The notes beneath the pieces were generated by a model. It worked only from the letters and a program-made list of their open reading frames with translations. It searched no databases and was not told where the DNA came from. A DNA stretch of 64,000 nucleotides from JANSYA01 sp965243385 (GTDB taxonomy: Bacteria > Spirochaetota > Leptospiria > Leptospirales > Leptonemataceae): contig CBDEUV010000002.1 of assembly GCA_965243385.1 (NCBI GenBank), positions 1,984,001 to 2,048,000 on the forward strand. Direction: 5' to 3'. How positions within the stretch are numbered: position 1 is the stretch's first letter; each line of letters starts with the position of its first letter. A program made the position numbers and the translations under genes. Below, one piece after another: positions 36,452-44,430 of this stretch.

Positions 36452-36856
36452 ATGACAAACGAAATCTCGCTGGCCACTCCCGCGCTCATTTTTTCGGCCG
36501 TATCGCTGATCCTGCTGGCTTATACCAATCGCTTTCTCGCGTACGCGCAAATCGTACGCGAGCTGTACGCCGAATACAAACGCAACCGGAATCACGTGTT
36601 GATTGAGCAAATCGCCAATCTGCGCAAAAGACTCAGTCTCGCCCGCTGGATGCAGATCCTGGGAGTACTCAGTCTGATCCTGAGCATGGCCAGCATGTTG
36701 TTTTTATACCTGGACTTTTTCGCATGGGGGGCCTGGACTTTCAGCGCCGGATTGTTTTTCATGATGGCGTCTTTATGCATTTCGGTTTGGGAGATCCAGA
36801 TATCGGTCGTCGCGCTGGACTTGCACCTGAAAGACATGGAACGGGATCGTTCATGA
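36452..36856 (+). CDS. DUF2721 family membrane protein
   Basis: The protein is 134 residues from the ATG at 36452 (MTNEISLATPALIF). It has one N-terminal hydrophobic segment, a basic amphipathic stretch (YAEYKRNRNHVLIEQIANLRKRLS) and two further helices (WMQILGVLSLILSMASMLFLYL and WTFSAGLFFMMASLCISVWE), the DUF2721 pattern. The function of the family is unknown. It starts 52 bases after the SDR and may be co-transcribed with it. An in-frame start 12 codons earlier gives a less typical N-terminus. Confidence 0.75.
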   Translation: MTNEISLATPALIFSAVSLILLAYTNRFLAYAQIVRELYAEYKRNRNHVLIEQIANLRKRLSLARWMQILGVLSLILSMASMLFLYLDFFAWGAWTFSAGLFFMMASLCISVWEIQISVVALDLHLKDMERDRS

Positions 36857-36967
36857 GCTAAGATCAGATGCAGCGCCTTTTTGGGAACGGGAAAGACTGT
36901 ATGAAACCCACTGCAAGCGCTCCGATTTCAGCTTGCGCCACTCAATTACGATTTTAAGCGTTGCCGA

Positions 36968-37561
36968 ATGCCCGAAGAGAAATTACTCGCCGGCCTGCGC
37001 CGCGCTTTCGAAGAATTCGTGAGTCTCCAGCCGGAAGACTGGCAGGCCATCGCCGACGCGGCGCAGTATGAGCTCTTCGAACGGCGCAAGTGGATCTGCG
37101 GCCCCGATGAAAGCTTCGGCTCAATGACCTTTTTGTCGAAGGGATCCGCGCGTTGCTATACGGTCAAAGACGGTCGCGAGATCACCCACGACTTCTTTTT
37201 CGACGACTCGTGGGTCTTTCATTTCGAGAGTTATCTTTCCGGCGAACCCTGCGGTATGATCTTTGAGGCGCTGGAAGACTGCCACTGCTTTCACATTCCG
37301 AAAAGCGACATCGCGCGTTTTTACGAAGTCAGTCCGCGCATCGAGCGTTTCGGTCGGCTGATCACGGAATTTTACTACCTGGACAAAGCCCGGCGGGCGC
37401 GCGATCTGATGATCGAAGACTTTCCGGGTCGCTATCGGCTGCTTTTGGAACGCAGGCCGGAGGCGGCCAGTCGCATCACTCAGACGATGCTGGCTTCGTA
37501 TCTGGGTTGCACGCCGGAGACCCTGTCTCGCATCAAGCGTCGTATGTTCGAATCCGGGTAA
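36968..37561 (+). CDS. Crp/Fnr-family transcriptional regulator
   Basis: This 197-residue protein has an N-terminal cyclic nucleotide-binding-like beta-barrel (GSMTFLSKGSARCYTVKDGREITHDF, about 50-75) and a C-terminal winged HTH (RITQTMLASYLGCTPETLSRIKRRMF). The barrel lacks the cAMP-binding RxSA signature and there is no N-terminal Fe-S cysteine set, so it resembles the many Crp/Fnr proteins of Bacteroidetes and spirochaetes with unknown ligands. It precedes two small membrane ORFs and an AhpD/VKOR redox pair on the same strand, which could be its targets. Confidence 0.85.
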   Translation: MPEEKLLAGLRRAFEEFVSLQPEDWQAIADAAQYELFERRKWICGPDESFGSMTFLSKGSARCYTVKDGREITHDFFFDDSWVFHFESYLSGEPCGMIFEALEDCHCFHIPKSDIARFYEVSPRIERFGRLITEFYYLDKARRARDLMIEDFPGRYRLLLERRPEAASRITQTMLASYLGCTPETLSRIKRRMFESG

Positions 37562-37641
37562 TCCGGGGATTTTATCGGAACAGAACGCAAAACTTGATCT
37601 GAATCAATGCAATCTGCGGAAAGCGTGGATAGGGTCGCCGC

Positions 37642-37863
37642 ATGACAGCAAAAACCGAACGCGACATCGCTCGCATCATCCACTTCATAGGCGCGGCCGG
37701 CATCGGCTCCTTCGTCTACAGCCCCTGGGGAGAGCTCGAGGCCTTCCGCGCTGCCGTTCAGGTGTTCGTCATGCCCGGCCTGACTCTTTCCGGTCTCTGG
37801 CTCTGGAAAGGGCACAAAATAAAGCAATGGTTTCGAAAATCAAGCGGGAGCGAGAACCGCTGA
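37642..37863 (+). CDS. small two-helix membrane protein
   Basis: This 73-residue protein has hydrophobic segments IIHFIGAAGIGSFVYSPW and VQVFVMPGLTLSGLWLW with a basic C-terminus (KGHKIKQWFRK). It looks like small conserved membrane proteins with the FVYSPWGE motif seen near Crp/Fnr regulators in other bacteria; their role is unknown. Its start has AGGGT upstream. It lies 80 bases after the Crp/Fnr gene. Confidence 0.65.
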   Translation: MTAKTERDIARIIHFIGAAGIGSFVYSPWGELEAFRAAVQVFVMPGLTLSGLWLWKGHKIKQWFRKSSGSENR

Positions 37864-37904
37864 GGTCCGGTCCTGAACCAGATCCCCATACAGGTTATAT
37901 ATTC

Positions 37905-38009
37905 ATGCAACTTGACAAAATCGCATTCCGTATCTCCGTGAGTATTCTATTCGTGCTGGTAATCGCAGGAGCGTTGCTCTACACATTCAATTTCGAAGCC
38001 TGTCGCTAG
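37905..38009 (+). CDS. very small single-helix membrane protein (putative)
   Basis: This ORF of 34 residues begins MQLDKIAFRISVSI and is one membrane helix (VSILFVLVIAGALLYTF) with a short polar tail ending in Cys-Arg. An earlier in-frame start at 37827 overlaps the preceding gene and adds unhydrophobic sequence. The clear charge-helix-charge design and the position between genes argue for a real small protein, but there is no recognised family. Confidence 0.4.
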   Translation: MQLDKIAFRISVSILFVLVIAGALLYTFNFEACR

Positions 38010-38146
38010 CTCTTCGCACACCAGCCCGATATGACGAGTATCATGGCCGACGACCGGCCCGGCGACTAAGCTTCATATCAGTCGATTCTCGTACAGCTAC
38101 GCCCGGCTCTTCGAGAGCGCCGCATGTCATCGACCCGGAGCAAAAA

Positions 38147-38491
38147 ATGAATAAGAACTATGTTGAGCTGCGAAACGAACTGCTGGCGGGCATCAGGACG
38201 CTCAAAAAAGGGATCCCCGACTCGATGCAGGCTTTCGGCGCGCTCGGCAAGGACGCGTACAAAGACGCCGCGCTTTCGCCAAAATCCAAAGAACTGATGG
38301 CACTGGCGATCGGTATCGCGGTTCGTTGCGACGGCTGCCTGGCCTTCCACGCGAAAGCGGCGCTGGATCAGGGAGCCAGCCGCGAAGAGGTTCTGGAAAC
38401 GATCAGCGTCGCCATTCAGATGGGCGGCGGCCCCTCGATGGTATACGGAACGGAAGCGATCCAGGCTTACGATCAATTCGCCGCGCAATAG
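38147..38491 (+). CDS. AhpD-like carboxymuconolactone decarboxylase family protein
   Basis: This 114-residue single-domain protein has the redox motif RCDGCLAFHAKAA (Cys-x2-Cys-x3-His) and GGGPSMVYGTEAI near the end, the usual small CMD/AhpD-like enzyme (alkylhydroperoxidase or thiol peroxidase activity). GGAG lies just upstream of the ATG. The stop is 11 bases before the VKOR-DsbA gene, so the two thiol-redox genes probably form an operon. Confidence 0.9.
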   Translation: MNKNYVELRNELLAGIRTLKKGIPDSMQAFGALGKDAYKDAALSPKSKELMALAIGIAVRCDGCLAFHAKAALDQGASREEVLETISVAIQMGGGPSMVYGTEAIQAYDQFAAQ

Positions 38492-38502
38492 TCTGAATCC
38501 AG

Positions 38503-39759
38503 ATGAACCCTGCCGCAATCAATCGAGGCTGGCTTCGCATCTGGCTGGCCGGCGCGATCGTCGCTTTCGGGGACGCGGTCTATCTCACGTACCACCACCA
38601 TCTCGTCAATATCCTGAACCCGAAAACGAGCAGCTTCTGTTCGCTGAACGATATCGTCGATTGCGACAGCGTGGCGGCCAGCAATTTCTCGACCTTGTTC
38701 GGAATCCCCGTATCCACTTACGGCGTCTTCGCGTACGGGTTTTTACTTTTATTTGTAGCGTCCCTCTTTAGAAGATCCGACGCCGGGCGCCCACGGCGGA
38801 CGGGTTTCGCTTTCGCGCACTGCATCGTTCAGGTACTGGCTGTGTTTTCTTTGTACGAGATGGGGGCTTCGTTTCTCGTGCTGCAGAAGATTTGTATCAT
38901 GTGCACCCTCCTGTACGTGTGCGTATTCTTAATGGTATTCGCGGGCGGACGGGCCTGCGGCGCCTCCTATCGCGCGATTTTCGTCGAAGCCACCGAGCAC
39001 GTATTCGATCCGGATGGGAAGGACGGTTCTCTTCGCAAGCTCAATCACAGACGCATTGGACGGCTCGCGGGAACCGCCCTCCTGGCCGCCCTCTTCGCGT
39101 ACGCCGTCGATGCGGGTTTTCGAGCGTATTTTATGAAAGCGCTGCAGTCCGCCCCGGTCGAGACGGAATCGCGGAAGGATTTGTGGAACCGCTTCCAGGC
39201 ATTGCCGGCGACTACGCTGAATACCGGGGACGCTCCGTGCATCGGCGACTCGCAGGCCCCGGTTTCTATTGTGCAGTTCAGCGATTTCGAATGCCCCGCC
39301 TGTAGCATGATTTCGATCTATCTAAAGCAGATCGCGACTGATCCGCGCGTTCGCGTGTGCTATAAATATTTACCGCTGGATCAGAAATGCAATGACCAGG
39401 TGCCGCGACCGTTTCATATACACGCATGCGACGCCGCCCGGTACGCATACTGTGCGTACCGGCAGGATCGATTCTGGCAATTCCATGACGCGCTGTACGC
39501 CAGCCGCGATCGCGCCGGATTCAGCCCGGAGGTTCTGGAGCAACTGGCAAATTCGCGCGGCCTGGACCGCGAAGCTCTGGCCGCCTGCCTGCGAAACGAG
39601 GCCGGCGCGGCGGTCGCCCGGGACGTAGAGGAAGCCAACGCGATGAACCTGAATTATACGCCGACGATTTTTCTGAACGGACGCAAGGTCTCCGATGTAA
39701 TTGAAAGCCTTTCCGACTTACAGAAAATTATTCAGCAAGCTGTTGAGCATACGCCATGA
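38503..39759 (+). CDS. VKOR-DsbA fusion, disulfide-bond-forming membrane enzyme
   Basis: The protein is 418 residues. About 10-150 is a vitamin K epoxide reductase-type four-helix domain with loop cysteines Cys46 and Cys54 and the quinone-site CIMC (Cys131/Cys134). A further helix at about 185-205 leads to a periplasmic thioredoxin/DsbA-like domain at about 240-418 with CPAC (Cys264/Cys267) in VQFSDFECPACSM. It should oxidise substrate thiols and pass the electrons to quinone, replacing DsbA plus DsbB in one chain. The fusion order VKOR then DsbA is known in bacteria. It would support folding of the Cys-containing exported proteins of this organism. Confidence 0.92.
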   Translation: MNPAAINRGWLRIWLAGAIVAFGDAVYLTYHHHLVNILNPKTSSFCSLNDIVDCDSVAASNFSTLFGIPVSTYGVFAYGFLLLFVASLFRRSDAGRPRRTGFAFAHCIVQVLAVFSLYEMGASFLVLQKICIMCTLLYVCVFLMVFAGGRACGASYRAIFVEATEHVFDPDGKDGSLRKLNHRRIGRLAGTALLAALFAYAVDAGFRAYFMKALQSAPVETESRKDLWNRFQALPATTLNTGDAPCIGDSQAPVSIVQFSDFECPACSMISIYLKQIATDPRVRVCYKYLPLDQKCNDQVPRPFHIHACDAARYAYCAYRQDRFWQFHDALYASRDRAGFSPEVLEQLANSRGLDREALAACLRNEAGAAVARDVEEANAMNLNYTPTIFLNGRKVSDVIESLSDLQKIIQQAVEHTP

Positions 39760-39909
39760 GGGTCGTAAACTTAAATTCGGGTTACAGATTTGCGCCTTTA
39801 ACATTCTTTTAGATATGCTTTTCGCAACGCTTATAAATGCTTTTTATGATCACGATCCTTTTCATCAAATATGATGATCTTGATCAGCTAAACCAAAGAC
39901 GGCGTCAAC

Positions 39910-40374
39910 TCAATGCCCGGCGACTCTCTGTTCGTGCTCCAGCAGCCATTTCTTTCGGTGCATACCGCCGCCATATCCGGTTAGCGAACCATCGGCTCCG
40001 ATAATTCGATGGCAGGGCACTATGATCGCAAGTTTGTTTCGGCCGTTGGCCGAACCAACCGCGCGCACGGCTTTCGGTTTATTCATATTTCTGGCCTGCT
40101 CGCCGTACGTGGCTGTCGCGCCAAACGGCACCGGCAAAAGCGCATTCCATACCTGCTCCTGGAACGCGGTACCCTGGAACCTCAGGGGGATATCGAAATC
40201 CGTTCGATTGCCCTCGAAATACTCTTCGAGCTGTAGTTTGCACCTATCTGTAATGGCATTGGGGCGAGTTTCCACGCCTTCCCAATCAAACAGCACCTTC
40301 AGTACGCAATCGTTATCCGCTTCGATCGTTAAAAGCCCAATGGGCGTACTCATCGTATCGTAATACAGGTCCAT
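39910..40374 (-). CDS. ogt: methylated-DNA-protein-cysteine methyltransferase
   Basis: This 154-residue DNA repair protein moves O6-alkyl groups from guanine to its own cysteine. The active site is IIVPCHRIIGADGSLTGYGGG, preceded by the HTH region TATYGEQARNMNKPKAVRAVGSANGRN and the N-terminal RNase H-like fold. It is the last gene of a leftward set with the YdeI-like and MarR genes; 23 bases separate it from the former. About 150 AT-rich bases without a gene follow, containing a small TCATCA/TGATGA hairpin. Confidence 0.94.
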   Translation of the reverse strand: MDLYYDTMSTPIGLLTIEADNDCVLKVLFDWEGVETRPNAITDRCKLQLEEYFEGNRTDFDIPLRFQGTAFQEQVWNALLPVPFGATATYGEQARNMNKPKAVRAVGSANGRNKLAIIVPCHRIIGADGSLTGYGGGMHRKKWLLEHEQRVAGH

Positions 40375-40397
40375 TGTTACCCCGTTTCTGCGCGCAG

Positions 40398-41054
40398 CTA
40401 TTTCTTCCTGGTTTTCTTTGCAGTTTTCTTGGCAGCTTTCTTGGCAGCTTTCTTGGCAGCTTTCTTCTTAAAACCGAAACCCGGCTCTTCGCCTCGAGTC
40501 AGCATATCCATAAATTTTTCAAAGCGCCTTTCGCGCGTTTCTGGCTTTTTAGCCGAGGTGAGTCCATAGGTGATGGCGTACCGGCTGGATTTGTTCAGGG
40601 TTTCAAAAAACTTTCTCGCCCGGGGCTTCTTTTTCACCGCAGCCACGAAATCTTCCGGCACTTCGGCCATGCTCGCCGGAGCATAGGCATTCTCCCATCT
40701 GCCATCCGCCTTTGCAGCACGGACATGAACGAGTCCGGACTCCTGCATTCGGCCTTCTTTGATCAAACGCTCGACATGCTCGGTATTCTTTTTTGACCAA
40801 TCGCTGCGCTCCCTTCGCGGCGTAATCCGCTGAACGTACGATTCATCATCGACGGATTTTTTTACGCCGTCGATCCAGCCCCAGCACAGGGTCTCGACCA
40901 CGATTTCATTCCAGGTTACGCTGGGCCTTTTTGTATGCTTTTTGAAGACCTGTATCCAGAGCTCGTCCCTGGTGGCGTGGTTCTTTTTCAGCCATTTGTG
41001 AAGCTCCTTCGGAGATTCAAAGCTTAAGAAATCTTTCGGATCAGGTTGAGGCAT
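40398..41054 (-). CDS. YdeI/OmpD-associated family protein with Lys/Ala-rich tail
   Basis: The protein is 218 residues from the ATG at 41054, which begins the conserved MPQPDPKDFLSFESPKELH; the reading frame continues further upstream but only inside the MarR gene. The family signature is ETLCWGWIDGVKKSVDDESYVQRITPRRERSDWSKKN and a bacteriocin-protection/YdeI-like second half. The C-terminal 25 residues are a repeated AAKK unit ending KKTRKK, like histone H1 tails, and could bind nucleic acid. It overlaps the marR stop by 14 bases. The biochemical function of the family is not established. Confidence 0.85.
   Translation of the reverse strand: MPQPDPKDFLSFESPKELHKWLKKNHATRDELWIQVFKKHTKRPSVTWNEIVVETLCWGWIDGVKKSVDDESYVQRITPRRERSDWSKKNTEHVERLIKEGRMQESGLVHVRAAKADGRWENAYAPASMAEVPEDFVAAVKKKPRARKFFETLNKSSRYAITYGLTSAKKPETRERRFEKFMDMLTRGEEPGFGFKKKAAKKAAKKAAKKTAKKTRKK
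40421..40468 (-). repeat. four 12-base units encoding the AAKK tail
   Basis: Four near-identical 12-base units (CAGCTTTCTTGG on the + strand) in tandem encode successive Lys-Lys-Ala-Ala tetrapeptides at the end of the YdeI-like gene. Whole-codon units mean copy-number change would lengthen or shorten the tail without a frameshift. Confidence 0.85.
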
Positions 41055-41580
41055 CGGACTTGTCTTTTCGGTATGGCTGGAGAACGGGAGCGTTTCCGGG
41101 AATCGGACACTGGTGATTACACAATTGCACCGAACACAAACGGCAAATGCGATGTTTGTCCAATTCCGTTTCGGGTATCCCGGCCAATATCCTGGCGGCC
41201 AGTTCTCCAAAGCGCAGGCGTTCTTCATCGCCAAGATTCGCAAGGGCGGCATCCAGGACATTCAAACGGCGCTTCATCAGGCGGCCCCGCAGGCGTTTTC
41301 CTTTCGCCGTTAAATGCAAGGCCACCGCTCGGCCGTCTTCGGTTTTGCGCCGCTCGACCAGCGTGTCTGCCTCCAGCCTGTCGACCAGACGCACGGTACC
41401 CGGATGCGAAAGACGCAACAATTGACGCAGGACTTCCACAGAAAGCCCCGGAACGTACCCCAGAATAACGAGCGCGGCCGGGGCTTCCCCCCCACGGCTC
41501 AGCTCTTCGCGCATTTGAAATTCGATTTGATCCGAAACGGCCAGGGCCAGCGCGCCTAATATATTCGCTGCTCTATCCAT
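41041..41580 (-). CDS. MarR-family regulator with C-terminal cysteine cluster
   Basis: This 179-residue protein carries a MarR winged HTH: LSVEVLRQLLRLSHPGTVRLVDRLEADTLVERRKTEDGRAVALHLTAKG. After the dimerisation helices it has an extra tail with Cys146, Cys149, Cys154 and Cys158 plus His143 and His156, a CxxC-x4-CxxxC arrangement that could bind a metal or act as a redox switch. A 13-base palindromic operator lies 37 bases upstream of its start. It heads the marR-ydeI-ogt set, so alkylating or oxidative stress is a reasonable signal, by inference. Confidence 0.9.
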   Translation of the reverse strand: MDRAANILGALALAVSDQIEFQMREELSRGGEAPAALVILGYVPGLSVEVLRQLLRLSHPGTVRLVDRLEADTLVERRKTEDGRAVALHLTAKGKRLRGRLMKRRLNVLDAALANLGDEERLRFGELAARILAGIPETELDKHRICRLCSVQLCNHQCPIPGNAPVLQPYRKDKSDAST

Positions 41581-41616
41581 TCTATAGCCACGCGGTTCAC
41601 GGAAGACTCACGTGCC

Positions 41617-41647
41617 GACATATATATGCATGCCGCATACATATGTC
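41617..41647. promoter_or_regulatory. palindromic operator-like site before the MarR gene
   Basis: The arms 41617-41629 and 41635-41647 are complementary over 13 bases with one mismatch around a 5-base centre; the outer part reads GACATAT...ATATGTC. The length, AT-richness and position 37 bases before the marR start fit autoregulation by a dimeric MarR protein. Confidence 0.7.
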
Positions 41648-41678
41648 AAAAGAAAAATGCGGCGCGAATAGAATTTGA

Positions 41679-42368
41679 TCAGCCCGAAGTCATGCCCGGC
41701 GCCACCAGTCGATGGAATTCGTTTCGCAATTGATCATCATCGAATTTTCCGCCGTACTCGATCGTCGTGGTGCGACTGGTCTTGTCGTTCACACCTCGCG
41801 TTGAGACGCATAGATGTTCGGCCTCCACGACCACGATAACGTCGTCCGTCTGAAGCGCATGCCTCAGCTCCTTGAAGATCTGAAGGGTCATACGCTCCTG
41901 AACTTGAGGCCTTCTACCGTAGTACTCAACGATTCTGTTGAGTTTGGAAAGGCCTATGACCTTGCCGCTGGAGATATACCCAATATGCGCCTTACCCACA
42001 ATCGGAAGAAAATGATGCTCGCAGGCGGACGAAAAGCTGATGCCTTTTCCGACCAGCATCTTGTTGTACTGGTAGCTATTCTCGAAAACTGAGAGGGAAG
42101 GCTTTTTCTCAGGATCCAGGCCTCGAAACATTTCCTGAACATACATTTTCGCCACTCTGTACGGGGTGCCTTTCAGGCTGTCATCCGTCAGGTCCAGCCC
42201 GAGCTCCTCCATTATCTCTGTAAAAAGCCGTTCAATATTACCGATCTTTTCCTGATCGGATTTCAAGAAAGCGTCTTTTTTCAACGGAGTTTCGATGGAT
42301 GTCATCAAATGAACATCGCCGTTGATTTCATGGTTGTTGCGTTCTGCTGTGGTTTCTGCGTCGTTCAT
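41679..42368 (-). CDS. folE: GTP cyclohydrolase I
   Basis: First enzyme of tetrahydrofolate/tetrahydrobiopterin or queuosine-precursor synthesis (GTP to dihydroneopterin triphosphate). The protein is 229 residues from the start at 42368. The zinc-site motifs are SSACEHHFLPIVGKAHIGY and EAEHLCVSTRGV, and GLSKLNRIVEYYGRRPQVQERMT is fully conserved. The first about 40 residues are not conserved, so a later start at 42305 (MTSIETPLKK) is possible. It stands alone on its strand, 98 bases upstream (transcriptionally downstream) of nothing related. Confidence 0.95.
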   Translation of the reverse strand: MNDAETTAERNNHEINGDVHLMTSIETPLKKDAFLKSDQEKIGNIERLFTEIMEELGLDLTDDSLKGTPYRVAKMYVQEMFRGLDPEKKPSLSVFENSYQYNKMLVGKGISFSSACEHHFLPIVGKAHIGYISSGKVIGLSKLNRIVEYYGRRPQVQERMTLQIFKELRHALQTDDVIVVVEAEHLCVSTRGVNDKTSRTTTIEYGGKFDDDQLRNEFHRLVAPGMTSG

Positions 42369-42534
42369 TTTTACATTCCACGGGAAGCGGGCCGAAAAAG
42401 CCGGCACCGGGAATGGACCAGACTCTACACGCAGGCCTATTGATAAATAAGAAAATTCCTATTTACGAATTACCCTGTATCGGGACATAATCCAGGGCTG
42501 GACTGGAACGGGTCCCCTCTGTGGACAGCCGCCA

Positions 42535-43407
42535 CTAATCTCGAAACTCCCGGTACGCGGCCAACAACTCTTCCGGCGCCTCCAGCATCGGCCAGTGTCC
42601 AATGCGTTCTTCTAATATATATAGCGGAGCGTCTGGAAGAGTTTCGCGAAAACGCTGCGCCATATGCAGGCCGGAGTTCGGATCGTGGGGGCCGCAGATA
42701 TATGTGAGCGGAGTCGCGGTCGTTTGCATGGCTTTGATCCAGCGCGATTGATGCCGTTTTTTCTCAAAGATCAGGCGGCCGATGCGATAGGCGACGCCGC
42801 GGCCGTCATCGTGATTGAGAATTCGCCAGCCCTCATCAATATAGGCGCGGTCTGGCTGCGTGTCGGGACCGAACAGGGCCCGCACATTGCGTTCGACCGT
42901 CTCGCGACTGATCCGACGGCTGAGCCAGGCGCCGAACCAGTCCGGGCTTTGAGACAAGAGACGCTGAATCAGCCGCGGGCGATAGACGTCGCTGAACAGG
43001 CCGCCGTTTACGAAAGCGACGCTGCGAAGACGCGGGGCCCCGGAACCGGCCGAACCTTCGTTGGCGCGTGCCAGCAGTTCCTGAACAACGCTTACGCCCA
43101 GATCGTGAGCCAGCACGTCAACGGCTTCGACGCCAAGGTGCTCCGAAAGATCTTCAACTACACGCGCGTAAGCGGCGAAACTGTACACGTCGGCGTCCGG
43201 TTTCGCGGAATACCCCAGGCCGGGTAAGTCGAAAAGAATTACGCGATGATCGCGCGCAAGAGCGGGCGTGATCCGGCGCCAGTCGGAACTGTTAAAGGGA
43301 TAACCGTGAATCAGGAGCAGGTCCGGTCCCGTGCCGTGAACTTCGTAATAGATCCGTCCGTCCCGGGTTTCCAGGTGCAGGCCTTCGGATGCGTTCGTTT
43401 CAATCAT
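42535..43407 (-). CDS. alpha/beta hydrolase, epoxide hydrolase/haloalkane dehalogenase-like
   Basis: This 290-residue cytoplasmic hydrolase has IHGYPFNSSDW as the oxyanion HGxP motif, Asp102 in VLAHDLGVSV as the nucleophile, an Asp near CGPHDPNSG and His271 in RIGHWPMLE. The Asp nucleophile indicates epoxide hydrolase or dehalogenase chemistry rather than ester hydrolysis. It is divergent from the SDR at 43609, with about 200 bases between them that contain no ORF I trust. The substrate is unknown. An epoxide-opening enzyme would also be relevant to oxylipin metabolism, but it lies 33 kb from the lipoxygenase. Confidence 0.85.
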   Translation of the reverse strand: MIETNASEGLHLETRDGRIYYEVHGTGPDLLLIHGYPFNSSDWRRITPALARDHRVILFDLPGLGYSAKPDADVYSFAAYARVVEDLSEHLGVEAVDVLAHDLGVSVVQELLARANEGSAGSGAPRLRSVAFVNGGLFSDVYRPRLIQRLLSQSPDWFGAWLSRRISRETVERNVRALFGPDTQPDRAYIDEGWRILNHDDGRGVAYRIGRLIFEKKRHQSRWIKAMQTTATPLTYICGPHDPNSGLHMAQRFRETLPDAPLYILEERIGHWPMLEAPEELLAAYREFRD

Positions 43408-43608
43408 ATCGTTTCCTCGAATTATGAGCCTATGCGAAAGCTCAGGATGCGTATTGGAAAAACGTGCAATCTGACTTGCAAACGCGAAGCCGATCCGGCA
43501 GCCTGGCGCGTCCGCTCCGATTGGATCCTGCTTCCGAATCCTCCGCGGCGAAGCGCGTATGTTTCGGATTGGCGAAACACCGGAGTCCGGGACAAGGAAT
43601 AATCACTG

Positions 43609-44343
43609 ATGGATCTTGAATTGAAAGGCAAAACGGTTGTCATAACCGGAACTGGAAGCGGCATCGGCCGCGCAGCGGCGGCCGCTTTCCTCAAGGAGGG
43701 CGCCCGGGTGATCGGTATCGATCTGCAGCACGCGGGCGACGATGAAATCGCCCAACAGATCGAACGTCACGATGCTTCGGTGACCGACGCCGACGCGATG
43801 CGCTCGATTCTGGACCAGACCAAAAAGAAATACGGTCACATCGCCGCGCTCGTAAACAACGCCGGAATCCAGCGCAATACGCTCGCCACGAAACTCACGA
43901 CCGCAGACATTGAGCAGGTACTGGGTATCAATGTGCAGGCCTTGCTTGAGATGAGTTACGAGTACTACCGGCTGCAGCGCAAAGACGGAGGTGGAATCGT
44001 CGTCAATATCGCAAGCGTCATCGCCCTGATCGGCGCGCCCCTGGGAACGCTGTACGGGGCGAGCAAAGGCGCGGTGCTGGCCGCTACCCGTTCGATGGCG
44101 GTCGAGTGGGCCCGCCACGGCTTCCGGGTCAATGCAGTATGCCCGGGGATGACAGAGACGGCGATGACCGAGAAGGTCCAGAACAACAAGATGATGCGCG
44201 AAGGCAATCTACGCGATATACCCATGCAGCGCTTCGCCGCGCCGGAAGAGATCGCGGATACGATCCTGTTCCTGTGCTCCCCGCGCGCGAGCTTTATCAC
44301 CGGGCAGGGCATCGTCGTAGACGGCGGATTTACTGCTAAGTAG
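43609..44343 (+). CDS. short-chain dehydrogenase/reductase, FabG-like
   Basis: Classical SDR of 244 residues. VVITGTGSGIGRAAAAAF binds the cofactor; Asp in IGIDLQ suggests NAD(H). NNAGIQ, NIASVIAL and YGASKGA supply the catalytic Asn, Ser, Tyr and Lys, and PGMTETAMTEK and ITGQGIVVDGGF complete the fold. The size and ending are those of FabG-like oxidoreductases acting on small hydroxyl/keto substrates. AAGGA lies upstream of the ATG. It shares an upstream region with the divergent alpha/beta hydrolase. Confidence 0.9.
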   Translation: MDLELKGKTVVITGTGSGIGRAAAAAFLKEGARVIGIDLQHAGDDEIAQQIERHDASVTDADAMRSILDQTKKKYGHIAALVNNAGIQRNTLATKLTTADIEQVLGINVQALLEMSYEYYRLQRKDGGGIVVNIASVIALIGAPLGTLYGASKGAVLAATRSMAVEWARHGFRVNAVCPGMTETAMTEKVQNNKMMREGNLRDIPMQRFAAPEEIADTILFLCSPRASFITGQGIVVDGGFTAK

Positions 44344-44430
44344 GCCGCAGGAACACTGCAAGGTCCGCGGCGAAACATTCCTTTTTTATAAGCCAAAACC
44401 GGGGTCTGTGAGTATAGTAGGGTCAAGACC

